Shown: positions 17,577 through 26,225, counted from the stretch's first letter. The stretch: DNA of 64,000 bases from Mucilaginibacter arboris (GCF_009754915.1 NZ_WPIK01000001.1:1-64000), one strand, 5' to 3'. Notes: generated from the sequence alone by a model not told the origin. Program-made: numbers and translations.

Positions 17577-18209
17577 TCAGCTTATTGTTGCAGAACTATC
17601 AGCCAAAGCATCTAAAAGCGGATCGCTCACACGAAAAGTAAGGCGATGATAAGGTGTAAAACCTTTTTCAAGAATAACAGAACGGTGTTTTTTGGTAGGA
17701 TAACCTTTATTTTGATGCCAGTGATATTCGGGATATTCTTCCGCAAGCTGCTTCATATAATCATCGCGGTATGTTTTTGCCAGAACAGAAGCGGCAGCAA
17801 TGCTGAAATATTTACTATCACCTTTAACAATGCAAGCATGATCTATTGAAGGATATTTTTTAAACCTGTTTCCATCAATAATCAAAAATCCGGGCGGTAA
17901 AAGAAGCTTTTCAACAGCACGGTGCATAGCCAGAATAGATGCATTTAAAATATTTATTTCATCTATTTCTACGTTATCAACACAAGCCACCGCAAAAGCT
18001 AAAGCTGTTTTTTCTATTTCGGGCCTTAATTGGTTACGGGTATCTTCATCAAGCTGCTTCGAATCATTAAGTGCCGGATGATGAAAATCCGGAGGCAAAA
18101 TTACGGCAGCAGCAAACACAGGGCCAGCCAGGCAGCCACGTCCGGCTTCATCACAACCGGCTTCCAGTAAATGGTGTTGGTAACGTGCTAAAAGTGTTTG
18201 CCCTTTCAT
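17577..18209 (-). CDS. rnhB: Ribonuclease HII
   Basis: 210 residues. It removes ribonucleotides and RNA from RNA-DNA hybrids. The active site starts with D20-E21 in [15 protein letters not shown], continues with the Asp in IIDGNRF, and the later [22 protein letters not shown] segment typical of type 2 RNase H. It stands in a minus-strand series with gcvT downstream. A partial motif match (17896-17909) lies within. Confidence 0.96.
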   Translation of the reverse strand: MKGQTLLARYQHHLLEAGCDEAGRGCLAGPVFAAAVILPPDFHHPALNDSKQLDEDTRNQLRPEIEKTALAFAVACVDNVEIDEINILNASILAMHRAVEKLLLPPGFLIIDGNRFKKYPSIDHACIVKGDSKYFSIAAASVLAKTYRDDYMKQLAEEYPEYHWHQNKGYPTKKHRSVILEKGFTPYHRLTFRVSDPLLDALADSSATIS

Positions 18210-18266
18210 TTATTAACCTAAGTTTCCTGCTTTAAAAACCCAGGACGGGCAAATTTAAAAATTGCA

Positions 18267-18280
18267 ATGCTGTTTTTATC
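18267..18280 (+). repeat. Iterated motif copy (GT type)
   Basis: ATGCTGTTTTTATC followed by AACAAAAAACC in the spacer between rnhB and the phosphatase gene. Confidence 0.72.
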
Positions 18281-18303
18281 AACAAAAAACCTCGACAGAA
18301 ATT

Positions 18304-19539
18304 TTATTTACAACTGATGGTAAGCAAAGTAACATCGTCAATTGGTTTGCCTTGTACCCAGCGGTTAACATGATCGAGCACTTTGGTATTAAACTGGTCG
18401 GGTTTTAGTTTACCGTACGTTTTTACATATTGGCCCAGCTTGTTTTCGTTCCAATCCGGATTTTCCTGGTCGTACTCAATCAAGCCGTCTGTATAATTAA
18501 AAATCATAAATTCCTCTTCCAGCAACATTTCACCGGTATTTACAAAAGGCAATTCATCCAGTACGCCAATAAGGGTTGTGCCTTGTTTCAGTTCGGTTAC
18601 GCATCCTTTGTAATAAAGCACAGACGGATTATGGCCGGCATTAATGTAACTCAATACTCTTGTTTGCTGGTTAAACTTTCCTAAAAACATGGTGATAAAT
18701 TTTTCGCCTTTAGTCGTCTTGATGATTATATCATTCAGCTTTTTAATAATGGTTGTTAAATCTTCCTCTACAGATGCCCAGGCACGTAAACTGGCTTGTA
18801 AATTGGCCATTAGCAAAGCTGCCGAAACACCCTTGCCCGAAACATCTGCAATGCACCATAAAAATTCGTTCTGGTTTAACCGGATAAAATCATAATAATC
18901 GCCGCCAATGTTTTGGTGCGGAAGATAACGGGCGGCAACATCAATACCCGGCTCGCTATAAATGGTAAGCGGGATCAGCATTTGCTGCACATCCCCGGCC
19001 AGTTCCATTTCCCGCTGAAAACGCTCTGCCTCTATCCGCTTTTTAAACAACTTCTTGTTCTCCAGGGCAACCATAATAACGTTGGTAAGCGTTTGGATAA
19101 AATTGAGATCATTTCCCATCATTTGCGGAGTGGTTTTAAAATCACCAATCAGCGCAAAAGCCAGCATTTTATTTTTCTGAAAAACCGGGATAAAGTAATC
19201 GTAATTTTTCAGGACCTCATTTTCGTTTGAACTAAGGGATACCGGGCCTCTAAATTTCCCTAATCCTTTACAGCATTTAAGAAGCACTCTATGTTGCTCA
19301 AACTCGCCGCCGTAGTATGAGATACATTTAAACTGGCCTTCCGTTTCCGTTATAAAACGAAATTTACCTACTTGCAGGTAATCTTTCATAATTACCTCCA
19401 GCATATCTATCAAAATTAATGTAGATGCGCTTTTATTGATTGCCTGTGTTATTTCCAGCAAAGCATTTAACTCTGCCTGCCTTTTTAAAAGCAGGCGGAC
19501 CAATTCATCTTCTTCGGAATGATCGTTATAGTTCTGCAT
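18304..19539 (-). CDS. GAF-like + SpoIIE/RsbU-type PP2C phosphatase
   Basis: 411-residue serine/threonine phosphatase. Residues about 15-170 look like a GAF-type sensory domain, followed by a helical linker (about 170-195, KKRIEAERFQREMELA). The C-terminal PP2C-like SpoIIE domain (about 200-411) shows IGGDYYDFI, IADVSGKGVSAALLMA, INAGHNPSVLYY and FNYTDGLIE, which hold the metal-binding aspartates. Such proteins dephosphorylate anti-anti-sigma factors (STAS proteins) in partner-switching control of stress responses. No anti-sigma or STAS gene is adjacent, so the pathway is unknown. All catalytic acids look present, so it is probably active. Confidence 0.9.
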   Translation of the reverse strand: MQNYNDHSEEDELVRLLLKRQAELNALLEITQAINKSASTLILIDMLEVIMKDYLQVGKFRFITETEGQFKCISYYGGEFEQHRVLLKCCKGLGKFRGPVSLSSNENEVLKNYDYFIPVFQKNKMLAFALIGDFKTTPQMMGNDLNFIQTLTNVIMVALENKKLFKKRIEAERFQREMELAGDVQQMLIPLTIYSEPGIDVAARYLPHQNIGGDYYDFIRLNQNEFLWCIADVSGKGVSAALLMANLQASLRAWASVEEDLTTIIKKLNDIIIKTTKGEKFITMFLGKFNQQTRVLSYINAGHNPSVLYYKGCVTELKQGTTLIGVLDELPFVNTGEMLLEEEFMIFNYTDGLIEYDQENPDWNENKLGQYVKTYGKLKPDQFNTKVLDHVNRWVQGKPIDDVTLLTISCK

Positions 19540-19576
19540 TGTGAATTATAATTCTTCTCCTATCATTTTTACCAGC

Positions 19577-20758
19577 TTAAATACGTGTGGTTTGCGACCT
19601 CACATCAAACGCATCCCGCAACCCGATAGTTACCACATTAAAGGCATAAACCATCAGCATAATAGCTAACCCGGGCAAAATAGCAAGATAAGCCGAATCT
19701 ATAACAATATAACCGTAGTGTTCTTTAATCATGCCCCCCCAGGTTGGTGCCGGCGGTTGCGCACCATAACCCAAAAAACTTAAACCGGCCTCCAGTAAAA
19801 TAGCTGATGCAAAATTAGAAGCAGCCAATACCATAATTGGTCCGCTGATGTTTGGCAGGATGTGGTGCCGGATAATCCGATAATTTCCAAACCCTAATGA
19901 TCGGGCTGCTTCTATAAATTCTACCTGTTTCATTGCAATTACCTGCCCGCGTACCAAACGGCCAACTTCAACCCACATGGAAAGCCCAACGGCAATAAAT
20001 ATTTGCCACAAACCTTTTCCTAAAGCAAAAGAAATGGCTATTACCAGCAGCAAGGCAGGCAATGCCCATAAAACATTCATCAGCCAGCTTAAAATTTCGT
20101 CGGTTTTTCCGCCAAAATAACCTGCAGCAGAACCTATTGCAACGCCTACAACCAAACTGATTATGACCGATACAAAACCAACTGCCAATGAAATACGGGC
20201 ACCAATAATTAGCCGGCTCAGCATGTCCCGGCCATAAATATCTGTACCAAGCCAGTACGTTTTTTTAATGATCTGATGCTCGGTAATCCCTTTTCTTACA
20301 GCTTGCACTGATGCTTCTTTTATCGCCTCTTTTTTTGGGTTGATAGCTGTTGAAATGCTTCTTTTAGCACTAATTTTATAGATATTGTAACCCATTTCTG
20401 TTGCCACATCTTCATCACCAATATATTCACGAACATAAAGAGAATCCTGTTTGAAACGAAAAGAAGTAAACGGGATATTACGCCAGGGCGAAGGCTGGCC
20501 GAAAAACATTTTTTGAAGGAAATTCCCTTGGTTGGTACGCTCTTGTTTCAGAATGCGGAGCATGGTAAAAGAGGTTCCCGGTTTTTTCAAACTTAACTGT
20601 ATCAGCATATCATTTGCCTGCGGAGTAGCGTCGGGCGTAATTAGATAGCCAAGAATGGCAACAAGCGAGGTAGCAATAATTAGGAACATACCTGCTACAG
20701 CCAGCTTATTTTGGCAGAAAATTTTCCATTTAGTACCGGTAAGATCAGATGTAGTCAA
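19577..20758 (-). CDS. OppC/DppC-type ABC transporter permease
   Basis: 393-residue inner-membrane permease of the peptide/nickel importer class. One N-terminal membrane helix (about 20-40) is followed by a periplasmic stretch of about 130 residues, then about five helices. The cytoplasmic EAA loop EAARSLGFGNYRIIRHHILPN (split here for length: EAARSLGF then ILPN) would contact the ATPase. WLGTDIYGRDMLSRLIIGAR is the OppC entrance signature. No OppB, ATPase or binding-protein gene is adjacent, so partners must be elsewhere. The long first periplasmic region is larger than in E. coli OppC but is common in Bacteroidota. Two motif copies lie inside (20311 full, 20355 partial). Confidence 0.9.
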   Translation of the reverse strand: MTTSDLTGTKWKIFCQNKLAVAGMFLIIATSLVAILGYLITPDATPQANDMLIQLSLKKPGTSFTMLRILKQERTNQGNFLQKMFFGQPSPWRNIPFTSFRFKQDSLYVREYIGDEDVATEMGYNIYKISAKRSISTAINPKKEAIKEASVQAVRKGITEHQIIKKTYWLGTDIYGRDMLSRLIIGARISLAVGFVSVIISLVVGVAIGSAAGYFGGKTDEILSWLMNVLWALPALLLVIAISFALGKGLWQIFIAVGLSMWVEVGRLVRGQVIAMKQVEFIEAARSLGFGNYRIIRHHILPNISGPIMVLAASNFASAILLEAGLSFLGYGAQPPAPTWGGMIKEHYGYIVIDSAYLAILPGLAIMLMVYAFNVVTIGLRDAFDVRSQTTRI

Positions 20759-20838
20759 GGTTTAATCAAATGAAGAACATTTCTGGTTTAAATATAGTAC
20801 GTATGTTTTAAACAACAGAATTATTTTGAAAAACCCTG

Positions 20839-21972
20839 TTAGTGCACTTTTCTGCCTTTCCACTCATAAACACCTTTGTTCCCAATGATACCGATATAAA
20901 CAACATAAAAAACATGCAGTAAAGAGCCTAAGGGCAAAAGCAGCAATAGTTTACGGCGTTTAAAAAAAGTTGTTACAAAAAATAAAAATATGCCTTCAGA
21001 AATTATTTTCAGCAGTAATTGAACAGCAGCAACCTTTAGATAAAATACATTAAAAATTCCGGCTGCAAGGTTAGCCAGGATCAAGGCATTAAAAAACCAG
21101 AAACCAACCGCCAGGGCAACAATAGCTTTATCTTTATATTTTACCGATTTAGATGCCCAGCGGCGGCGTTGCTGCTTAAATTCTTCCCAGGTGGATTTGG
21201 CATAAGTATAAACAATAGCTTCTTTTTGCTTTAAAAAACTAATCCCGTCCGGATATTTTGCTGCAATTTTTTGAAGCAGCAGTTCATCATCTCCCGAAGC
21301 CAGGTCATCAATTCCTTTAAAACCGCCCACTTCGTTAAAAATGCTTTTTTTATAAGCTAAATTTGCGCCGTTACAAGTTGACGCTTTTTTGTTGCCGATA
21401 GTTGATGCGCCCAAACCAATAAAAGCAGAAAACTCCAGCGCCTGCAAGCGTTCAAACAGGTTTTTATCTTCAAAAAAAGCAACCGGTGAGGATAACATCA
21501 ACACATTGCTTTTTTCAAACTTACTAACAATGGCTTCCAGCCAATGCGGCCCCATCCGGCAATCGGCATCGGTTGCTACCATCAAATCGCCTTTTGATAG
21601 CTTGATTGCTTCGCTGATGGCTTTCTTTTTGTAGGAATTAAGAGGCTGGTCTTCTTTCAACTGAAGCAGTTTTACGCCACGGCCTGCATAACTTAAAATA
21701 ATTTCGGCAGTGCGGTCGGTCGAGTGGTCATCTGCAATAATCACTTCCAGTAATTCTTTCGGATATTGCTGCGCCAAAATATCTTCGATGGTTTGGTGGA
21801 TACCTGCTTCTTCGTTACGCGCAGCAATTAACACAGTTACTTTGGTTTGGAATGCTTCTTTTACCGGCAAAAAACTTTGTTTTACACGCAGCCATCCTGC
21901 AATCAGGAAAACAAATAAGATCACATAAAAAGCGGTGAACAGCATTGCTGCCGCACTAAGTATTGTTGCCAA
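20839..21972 (-). CDS. Family 2 glycosyltransferase, membrane-anchored
   Basis: 377 residues. One N-terminal helix is followed by a GT-A domain with VLIAARNEEAGI, ADDHSTDRTAEII (nucleotide-binding Asp), VATDADCRMGP (DxD-like metal site) and a FKQQRRRWASK motif, the Q/RxxRW signature of processive GT2 enzymes. Three to four C-terminal helices follow (about 275-365). Its 3'-5' context overlaps the next gene by 17 nt, so it is probably cotranscribed with the flippase-like gene upstream. The donor and acceptor are unknown; a cell-envelope glycan or glycolipid role is likely. Confidence 0.9.
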   Translation of the reverse strand: MATILSAAAMLFTAFYVILFVFLIAGWLRVKQSFLPVKEAFQTKVTVLIAARNEEAGIHQTIEDILAQQYPKELLEVIIADDHSTDRTAEIILSYAGRGVKLLQLKEDQPLNSYKKKAISEAIKLSKGDLMVATDADCRMGPHWLEAIVSKFEKSNVLMLSSPVAFFEDKNLFERLQALEFSAFIGLGASTIGNKKASTCNGANLAYKKSIFNEVGGFKGIDDLASGDDELLLQKIAAKYPDGISFLKQKEAIVYTYAKSTWEEFKQQRRRWASKSVKYKDKAIVALAVGFWFFNALILANLAAGIFNVFYLKVAAVQLLLKIISEGIFLFFVTTFFKRRKLLLLLPLGSLLHVFYVVYIGIIGNKGVYEWKGRKVH

Positions 21973-22927
21973 AGAAGTTTAGTTTGAGTACAAAAACAGA
22001 CCCTAAAAGAGCCGGAATAATTAAATTGATTAACCAAATACAAGAAACACATGCCATAATTGCAACAGATTGTGTGGTGATGAAACCAAACAGATAATTA
22101 GCGATAAAATTACGTACGCCAATATCCAGCAAATCTAACGATGGTATGGCCGACTGGATAAAAAACAGGTTAAAAACCATCAGCATTACCGGAATAAAAT
22201 GCAGATCGGGCAATAAAATATGGATCAGGATATAATATTGAGAAGAAAAAACGGCAAACCGCGCCAGGCTAAACAGCATAATAACAACAAGTTGCGGAAA
22301 GCTGTATTTGGCCATAATGCTGAAAAAACGATGGTATTTTTTTAAAAACTTTATTTTATCCAGCAAAAAAACCAGCCAGCGGATGCGGAAGTAGAACAAC
22401 AGCATCAGGAATATAAAAACCATGGCCAAGAATGTCAGGCTTAGCGAAAGCCAGGAATTTAAGTTTAAATACTTGTATATAAAACAAACCAGCGAAAGCG
22501 TACCAATTACATTGGTAACAGTATTCTGACCGAAAGAACCTACTGCCATGGCAAAAATACCATGTACACGTTTTCTAACCGGAAGATATAAAATCCTCCC
22601 TCCATATTCTCCAATACGGTTTGGGGTGATAATGGCCATTGTTAATCCGCAGAAAACTGCTTCTATCGCTTTCCACAAACTCATTTTTTCGAGCAGCTTT
22701 GTTAAATACTGCCATTTTGCTGCTTCCAGTATCCAGTTAACAAACATTAAAATGGTAACCGCAATAATAACTGTGTAAAATTGTGTTTGGCCAATTTGAT
22801 GAATACGGTTTACAAATTCAAATAAGTTCTGGTTATGGTTGAGATGCCGGTAAACAAACCAAATGGTAAGCAGTACAATACCAATTTTTAAAAGGTAACT
22901 AATGGTTTTACGGGCAATACGGGCCAA
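21956..22927 (-). CDS. Lysylphosphatidylglycerol synthase-like/AglD-type membrane protein
   Basis: About 323 residues from a TTG at 22927. A longer frame exists up to 23107 but that extension runs antisense through ruvC and reads as low-complexity His-rich sequence, so it is rejected. Seven or more membrane helices occupy most of the protein; NWILEAAKWQYLTKLL, GLTMAIITPNRIGEYGGR and AVGSFGQNTVT fit the LPG-synthase transmembrane region family (DUF2156-less, UPF0104-type). Such proteins accompany glycosyltransferases in lipid-linked sugar handling, consistent with the overlapping GT2 gene. The TTG start is inferred from the lack of a better codon before the first helix. Confidence 0.75.
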   Translation of the reverse strand: MARIARKTISYLLKIGIVLLTIWFVYRHLNHNQNLFEFVNRIHQIGQTQFYTVIIAVTILMFVNWILEAAKWQYLTKLLEKMSLWKAIEAVFCGLTMAIITPNRIGEYGGRILYLPVRKRVHGIFAMAVGSFGQNTVTNVIGTLSLVCFIYKYLNLNSWLSLSLTFLAMVFIFLMLLFYFRIRWLVFLLDKIKFLKKYHRFFSIMAKYSFPQLVVIMLFSLARFAVFSSQYYILIHILLPDLHFIPVMLMVFNLFFIQSAIPSLDLLDIGVRNFIANYLFGFITTQSVAIMACVSCIWLINLIIPALLGSVFVLKLNFFGNNT

Positions 22928-22972
22928 GACGAAATTTTTTGCAATGTTACGGATTTGACTTATACTTGTTCT

Positions 22973-23569
22973 ATGCAGGTGGAAAAATCGAAGGAAAGGG
23001 TGATTTTGGGGATTGATCCGGGAACGAAAGTAATGGGTTACGGCTTGGTGAAAGAGAACGGACAAAAGCTGGAACTGCTGAGTTTGGGCGTAGTGAAGAT
23101 GGACCATTTAGACGACCACATGCTGAAACTGCAACGCATTTTTGAAAAAACAGTAAACCTGATTGATCATTACCACCCCGATTGTTTAGCTATTGAAGCA
23201 CCTTTTTATGGTAAAAACATTCAGGTAATGCTGAAATTGGGCAGGGCGCAAGGCGTTGCAATGGCGGCAGCACTTTCTAGAAATGTGGAAATTACAGAAT
23301 ATTCTCCGCGAAAAATCAAGCAATCTATCACTGGGAACGGAAATGCCAGCAAAGAGCAGGTTGCGGCAATGCTGCAAAACTTATTAAAATTTAAAGAAAC
23401 GCCAGATTTTTTGGATGCAACGGATGGATTGGCAGTTGCAGTTTGTCATTCTTTCCAGAAAATCGGCACAAAAAGTAGTGATAAAAAGAGCTACAGCGGC
23501 TGGGAATCTTTTGTGAAAGATAATGTGAAACGTGTTGCATCAGCATCAATAGCAAAAAAAGTAGTGTAA
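22973..23569 (+). CDS. ruvC: Holliday junction resolvase RuvC
   Basis: 198 residues from the ATG at 22973; a TTG six codons earlier is less likely. It cuts Holliday junctions with RuvAB. Catalytic acids are visible in ILGIDPGTKVMGYG, LAIEAPFYGKN and FLDATDGLAVAVCH. The C-terminal tail is about 30 residues longer than E. coli RuvC and lysine-rich. ruvA is far away at 50827, so the ruv genes are dispersed. Divergent from the flippase-like gene, convergent with the HIT gene. Confidence 0.96.
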   Translation: MQVEKSKERVILGIDPGTKVMGYGLVKENGQKLELLSLGVVKMDHLDDHMLKLQRIFEKTVNLIDHYHPDCLAIEAPFYGKNIQVMLKLGRAQGVAMAAALSRNVEITEYSPRKIKQSITGNGNASKEQVAAMLQNLLKFKETPDFLDATDGLAVAVCHSFQKIGTKSSDKKSYSGWESFVKDNVKRVASASIAKKVV

Positions 23570-23607
23570 AAGAAGCACCGAAAATAATTTATGATGCTTC
23601 TTTTATC
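23565..23607. terminator. Inverted motif pair forming a terminator
   Basis: TAAAAGAAGCA (23567-23577) and TGCTTCTTTTA (23595-23605) are perfect inverted copies of the iterated motif around a 17-nt loop, between converging ruvC and the HIT gene. The stem's own T-runs give each strand a T-rich exit. The left copy includes the ruvC stop codon. An inverted pair of one dispersed motif acting as a terminator is the arrangement known for DNA uptake sequences in Neisseria. Confidence 0.75.
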
Positions 23608-23618
23608 GGCATAAAATC

Positions 23619-24020
23619 TTAATCTTCCCGTAAAGCTTCTTTAATTTTTTCGGCAGTTGCTTCCATTTCTGCTGCGCTGAAACTTAGTTTTGGTTTGGAG
23701 AAATTCATATCGCTAACTTCATTCATCGGGATTAAATGAATGTGCACATGCGGAACTTCCAGTCCAATTACCGCAACGCCAACTTTTTTACACGGAACTA
23801 CTTTTTTTAGGCCTTCGGCCACAATTTTAGTGAAGATCATTAAGCCATTATACGTTTCGTCGTCCAGATCAAAAATATAATCTACTTCTTTTTTTGGAAT
23901 TACTAAGGTGTGCCCGGTTGCAAGCGGACTTACATCCAAAAAAGCCAGAAAATCGATGCTTTCTGCAACTTTATACGCTTCTATTTCGCCGGAAACGATT
24001 TTTGAAAATATGGTTGACAT
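23619..24020 (-). CDS. HIT family nucleotide-binding hydrolase
   Basis: 133 residues. It has the histidine-triad motif VPHVHIHLIP near residue 95 and the N-terminal IFSKIVSGEIEAYKVAE typical of the HINT/PKCI branch, plus TLVIPKKEVDYIFDLDD. HINT-type proteins hydrolyse purine nucleoside phosphoramidates such as aminoacyl-AMP. It follows greA on the minus strand with a 53-bp gap, a common neighbour pair in Bacteroidota. Confidence 0.93.
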   Translation of the reverse strand: MSTIFSKIVSGEIEAYKVAESIDFLAFLDVSPLATGHTLVIPKKEVDYIFDLDDETYNGLMIFTKIVAEGLKKVVPCKKVGVAVIGLEVPHVHIHLIPMNEVSDMNFSKPKLSFSAAEMEATAEKIKEALRED

Positions 24021-24073
24021 AATTATATTAAGATTGAGTTTAGGAACAATGAACGATTATCTATAAACTAAAA

Positions 24074-24547
24074 TCACCTGCTAATCTCCATTATTTCAAA
24101 TTCGATTTTTCCTGCCGGAACGGTAATTTCTGTTTTATCGCCAACTTTTTTGCCTAACAAACCTTTGGCAATTGGCGAGGAAACCGATATTTTTCCGGCT
24201 TTAAAATCAGCTTCTGTTTCTGAAACCAATTGATATTGCATTACTGCACCATTTTTCAGGTTTTTTATTTTGACGATAGATAAAGCAAGCACCTTGGAAA
24301 TATCCATTTTCGATTCGTCCAGCAAACGCGCACTGGCCAGAACTTCGCCTAACTTAGCAATTTTCGCTTCGTGCAAACCTTGTGCTTCTTTTGCCGCATC
24401 ATATTCTGCATTTTCAGATAAATCACCTTTATCGCGCGCCTCAGCAATTGCTTTCGCAATGGATGCCCGGCCTTCTGTTTTTAGAAATTGCAGTTCTTCC
24501 TTCAATTTCTCTAAACCCTCTTTCGTATAGTAAGCAACTTCTGCCAT
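24074..24547 (-). CDS. greA: Transcription elongation factor GreA
   Basis: 157 residues, the normal GreA length. It enters the RNA polymerase secondary channel and stimulates cleavage of backtracked RNA. The coiled-coil N-terminus (about 1-75) includes YYTKEGLEKLKEELQFL and GDLSENAEYDAAKE with the acidic tip residues D and E; the C-terminal FKBP-like domain includes SPIAKGLLGKKVGDKTEI. It lies upstream of the HIT gene. Confidence 0.96.
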   Translation of the reverse strand: MAEVAYYTKEGLEKLKEELQFLKTEGRASIAKAIAEARDKGDLSENAEYDAAKEAQGLHEAKIAKLGEVLASARLLDESKMDISKVLALSIVKIKNLKNGAVMQYQLVSETEADFKAGKISVSSPIAKGLLGKKVGDKTEITVPAGKIEFEIMEISR

Positions 24548-24617
24548 AACATTTTTTATTTTTAATGATGATTATAAACCAAAACATCCCTCAAAAAAGA
24601 AGGATGCAACGTTACTA

Positions 24618-24665
24618 AAAAACAAACAAGACTACACCGGACACACCTGCATAGTCTTGCTTTTA
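24618..24665 (-). terminator. Terminator downstream of serA
   Basis: CAAGACTA and TAGTCTTG form an 8-bp stem around a GC-rich loop; on the minus strand it is followed by TTTGTTTGTTTTTTAG. It would end serA transcription before greA. Confidence 0.65.
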
Positions 24666-24685
24666 TTAAAACGAAGATAAAAATT

Positions 24686-25633
24686 TTAAATTTTAAATTC
24701 CAAATTTTTCAGTTTTTCGGCCAATACTTCGCTTATTTTCCTGTAAGAATCAAAAGTCCAACCAGCAACATGCGGTGTAAGCAACACGCGGCCGCTATTT
24801 TTCAGTTCATTAAACCAGCTTTGTTCTGCTAATGCCGGAAACTTTTCTGTTTCCAGCACATCTAAACCTGCGCCTAAAATTTTGCCGCTTTTTAGTCCGT
24901 TTAAAATAGCTTGTACTTTTGCAATTTCTCCGCGGGCCGTATTCAGCAGAAATATCGGTTTGCGGAAATGGAACAAATATTCATCGTCCACCATTCCTTT
25001 GGTTTCGGCTGTTAACGGAATATGAAAGCTCAGCACATCACTTAGTTTTACAATTTCTTCCATGCTTACTTCGCGTGCAAAACGATCAGAAAAACCAGTT
25101 TTATATTTATCATAAGCAATTACTTCTACCCCAAAACCGCTAAGTTTCTGGGCGAAACTTTGTCCCATGTGCCCATAACCGATAATACCAACCGTTTTGC
25201 CTTTTAATTCGTAGCCGCGGTTACCTTCGCGGTCCCATTTGCCATTGCGGATTTCCATGTCTGCTCTCCTGAAATTATTCATCAGCGAAAGCAGCAAACC
25301 AATTGCATGTTCGCCAACGGCATCGCTGTTTCCTTCTGGCGCATTAATGCAGATGATGCTTCTTTTATCGGCATATTCTTCGTCAATATTGTCCATTCCG
25401 GCTCCGGCGCGGGCAATAAAACGCAGTTTTGGTGCAGCATCGATAATTTCTTTGTCAACCTGAAATTTGGTTCTGATGGCCAAACCTTCGTAATCTGTAA
25501 TGATGCTTAACGTTTTTTCCCTGGTAAAAGAAGCATCGATGGTGCAGGTATAACCTAATTTTTCTGCAGCTTGGGCAAAAGCTGGGTGGAGATCATCAAC
25601 GATTAGGATTTTTTTTTGAATTAGATTGGACAC
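24686..25633 (-). CDS. serA: D-3-phosphoglycerate dehydrogenase-like 2-hydroxyacid dehydrogenase
   Basis: 315 residues from the GTG at 25633. An earlier TTG at 25654 lies inside the apparent -7 promoter box TATCTTTG (25652-25659), so it cannot be translated from that promoter. The fold is the short SerA type without an ACT domain. The Rossmann motif is VGIIGYGHMGQSFA near 145, with LNTARGEIAK, the Arg in ARAGAGMDNID, and a C-terminal LTPHVAGWTFDS holding the catalytic His. It would oxidise 3-phosphoglycerate for serine synthesis, though related 2-hydroxyacid substrates are possible. Its first about 40 codons and promoter are duplicated 720 bp upstream around a TA pair. Two motif copies (25356, 25523) lie inside. 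Confidence 0.88.
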   Translation of the reverse strand: MSNLIQKKILIVDDLHPAFAQAAEKLGYTCTIDASFTREKTLSIITDYEGLAIRTKFQVDKEIIDAAPKLRFIARAGAGMDNIDEEYADKRSIICINAPEGNSDAVGEHAIGLLLSLMNNFRRADMEIRNGKWDREGNRGYELKGKTVGIIGYGHMGQSFAQKLSGFGVEVIAYDKYKTGFSDRFAREVSMEEIVKLSDVLSFHIPLTAETKGMVDDEYLFHFRKPIFLLNTARGEIAKVQAILNGLKSGKILGAGLDVLETEKFPALAEQSWFNELKNSGRVLLTPHVAGWTFDSYRKISEVLAEKLKNLEFKI

Positions 25634-25677
25634 AGTATTTTGATTTTGGAACAAAGATACTGGATAATTTAAAATGG
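25506..25677 (-). repeat. Direct repeat copy 1: serA 5' end and promoter
   Basis: About 172 bp, nearly identical (roughly 95% by eye) to 26226-26397, exactly 720 bp away. This copy contains the functional serA start region and promoter. Its outer end also supplies the last two codons and stop of the ParE/RelE-type toxin, so the toxin gene is fused into the repeat. Confidence 0.92.
25652..25659 (-). promoter_or_regulatory. serA promoter -7 box
   Basis: TATCTTTG on the minus strand matches the Bacteroidota -7 consensus TAnnTTTG. No clear -33 TTG is seen at the usual distance. Placement fixes the serA start downstream at GTG 25633. Confidence 0.6.
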
Positions 25678-25962
25678 GTTTTGCTCAGGATTCTGCCTGT
25701 TGTCCCAAAAAGTAATCAAATATATTTCCTTGTTACGCATTAAGTAAAAAACAGAAGTTTGTTTTGTAATAACTGCTTTTCTAATTTGGTTATGATTAGA
25801 AGCCGGATAAAGATAGGGCTGATTAAGAATTACGTTTATAACAGCTTCAGTTTTTAAAATGAAGTCCTTTGCTTCTTTTTCTGTCCAACGATAATATAAA
25901 AAATCAATAATTAGCTCAAATTGAACTCTTGCTTCTTCAGACCAGTTAACTATTAAAGCCAT
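25669..25962 (-). CDS. ParE/RelE-type toxin
   Basis: 97-residue toxin of the RelE/ParE superfamily: IVNWSEEARVQFELIIDFLYY (family helix pair, here split), TEAVINVILNQPYLYPAS, and a C-terminal VFYLMRNKEIYLITFWDNRQNP with the typical Y-x-I and W-D-x-R-x-P pattern. RelE members cut ribosome-bound mRNA and ParE members poison gyrase; the pattern is closer to the ParE-like group but not decisive. It overlaps its antitoxin by 17 nt. The last codons (Pro-Phe-stop) fall in the serA repeat, so its C-terminus was formed by the junction. Confidence 0.85.
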   Translation of the reverse strand: MALIVNWSEEARVQFELIIDFLYYRWTEKEAKDFILKTEAVINVILNQPYLYPASNHNQIRKAVITKQTSVFYLMRNKEIYLITFWDNRQNPEQNPF

Positions 25963-26185
25963 AGCGATCTTTCAATTCCTGCATTACCTGATCATGTTTT
26001 TGCGTCCGACCTGCTTCAACATCTTCTATGCCTCGGTTAATGCTTACTTTCACTGAATCAGGAAGCTGGTTCCAAAAATCAAGTTCTTGTTTTTTGAAAA
26101 CGCTTTTGATTTCCTGAATTACAGCCTCATCTTCTGTTTCCAGAATTAATTTAAGCAATTCGATTTTTTCGGCTTCAATATTCAT
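25946..26185 (-). CDS. Antitoxin partner of the ParE/RelE-type toxin
   Basis: 79 residues from the ATG at 26185. A start six codons earlier (26203) is rejected because it overlaps the candidate -7 box TACATTTG (26201-26208). The protein is helical and acidic-basic, with EDEAVIQEIKSVF, FWNQLPDSVKVSINRGIEDVEAGRTQKHDQVM near the end, a pattern shared by small Bacteroidota antitoxins next to RelE/ParE toxins. It overlaps the toxin start, typical of a TA operon. Confidence 0.78.
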   Translation of the reverse strand: MNIEAEKIELLKLILETEDEAVIQEIKSVFKKQELDFWNQLPDSVKVSINRGIEDVEAGRTQKHDQVMQELKDRYGFNS

Positions 26186-26200
26186 TTTAAAACATTTAAC

Positions 26201-26208
26201 CAAATGTA
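26201..26208 (-). promoter_or_regulatory. Candidate TA operon promoter -7 box
   Basis: TACATTTG on the minus strand fits TAnnTTTG and lies about 16 nt before the antitoxin ATG, suggesting the TA pair brought its own promoter. Confidence 0.5.
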
Positions 26209-26225
26209 CGGAATGTTCGTTAACT

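Noticed and set aside
22928-23107. N-terminal extension of the flippase-like protein through ruvC
   Set aside because: It is antisense to the well-supported ruvC and reads as His/Gln-rich noise; a TTG at 22927 is preferred.
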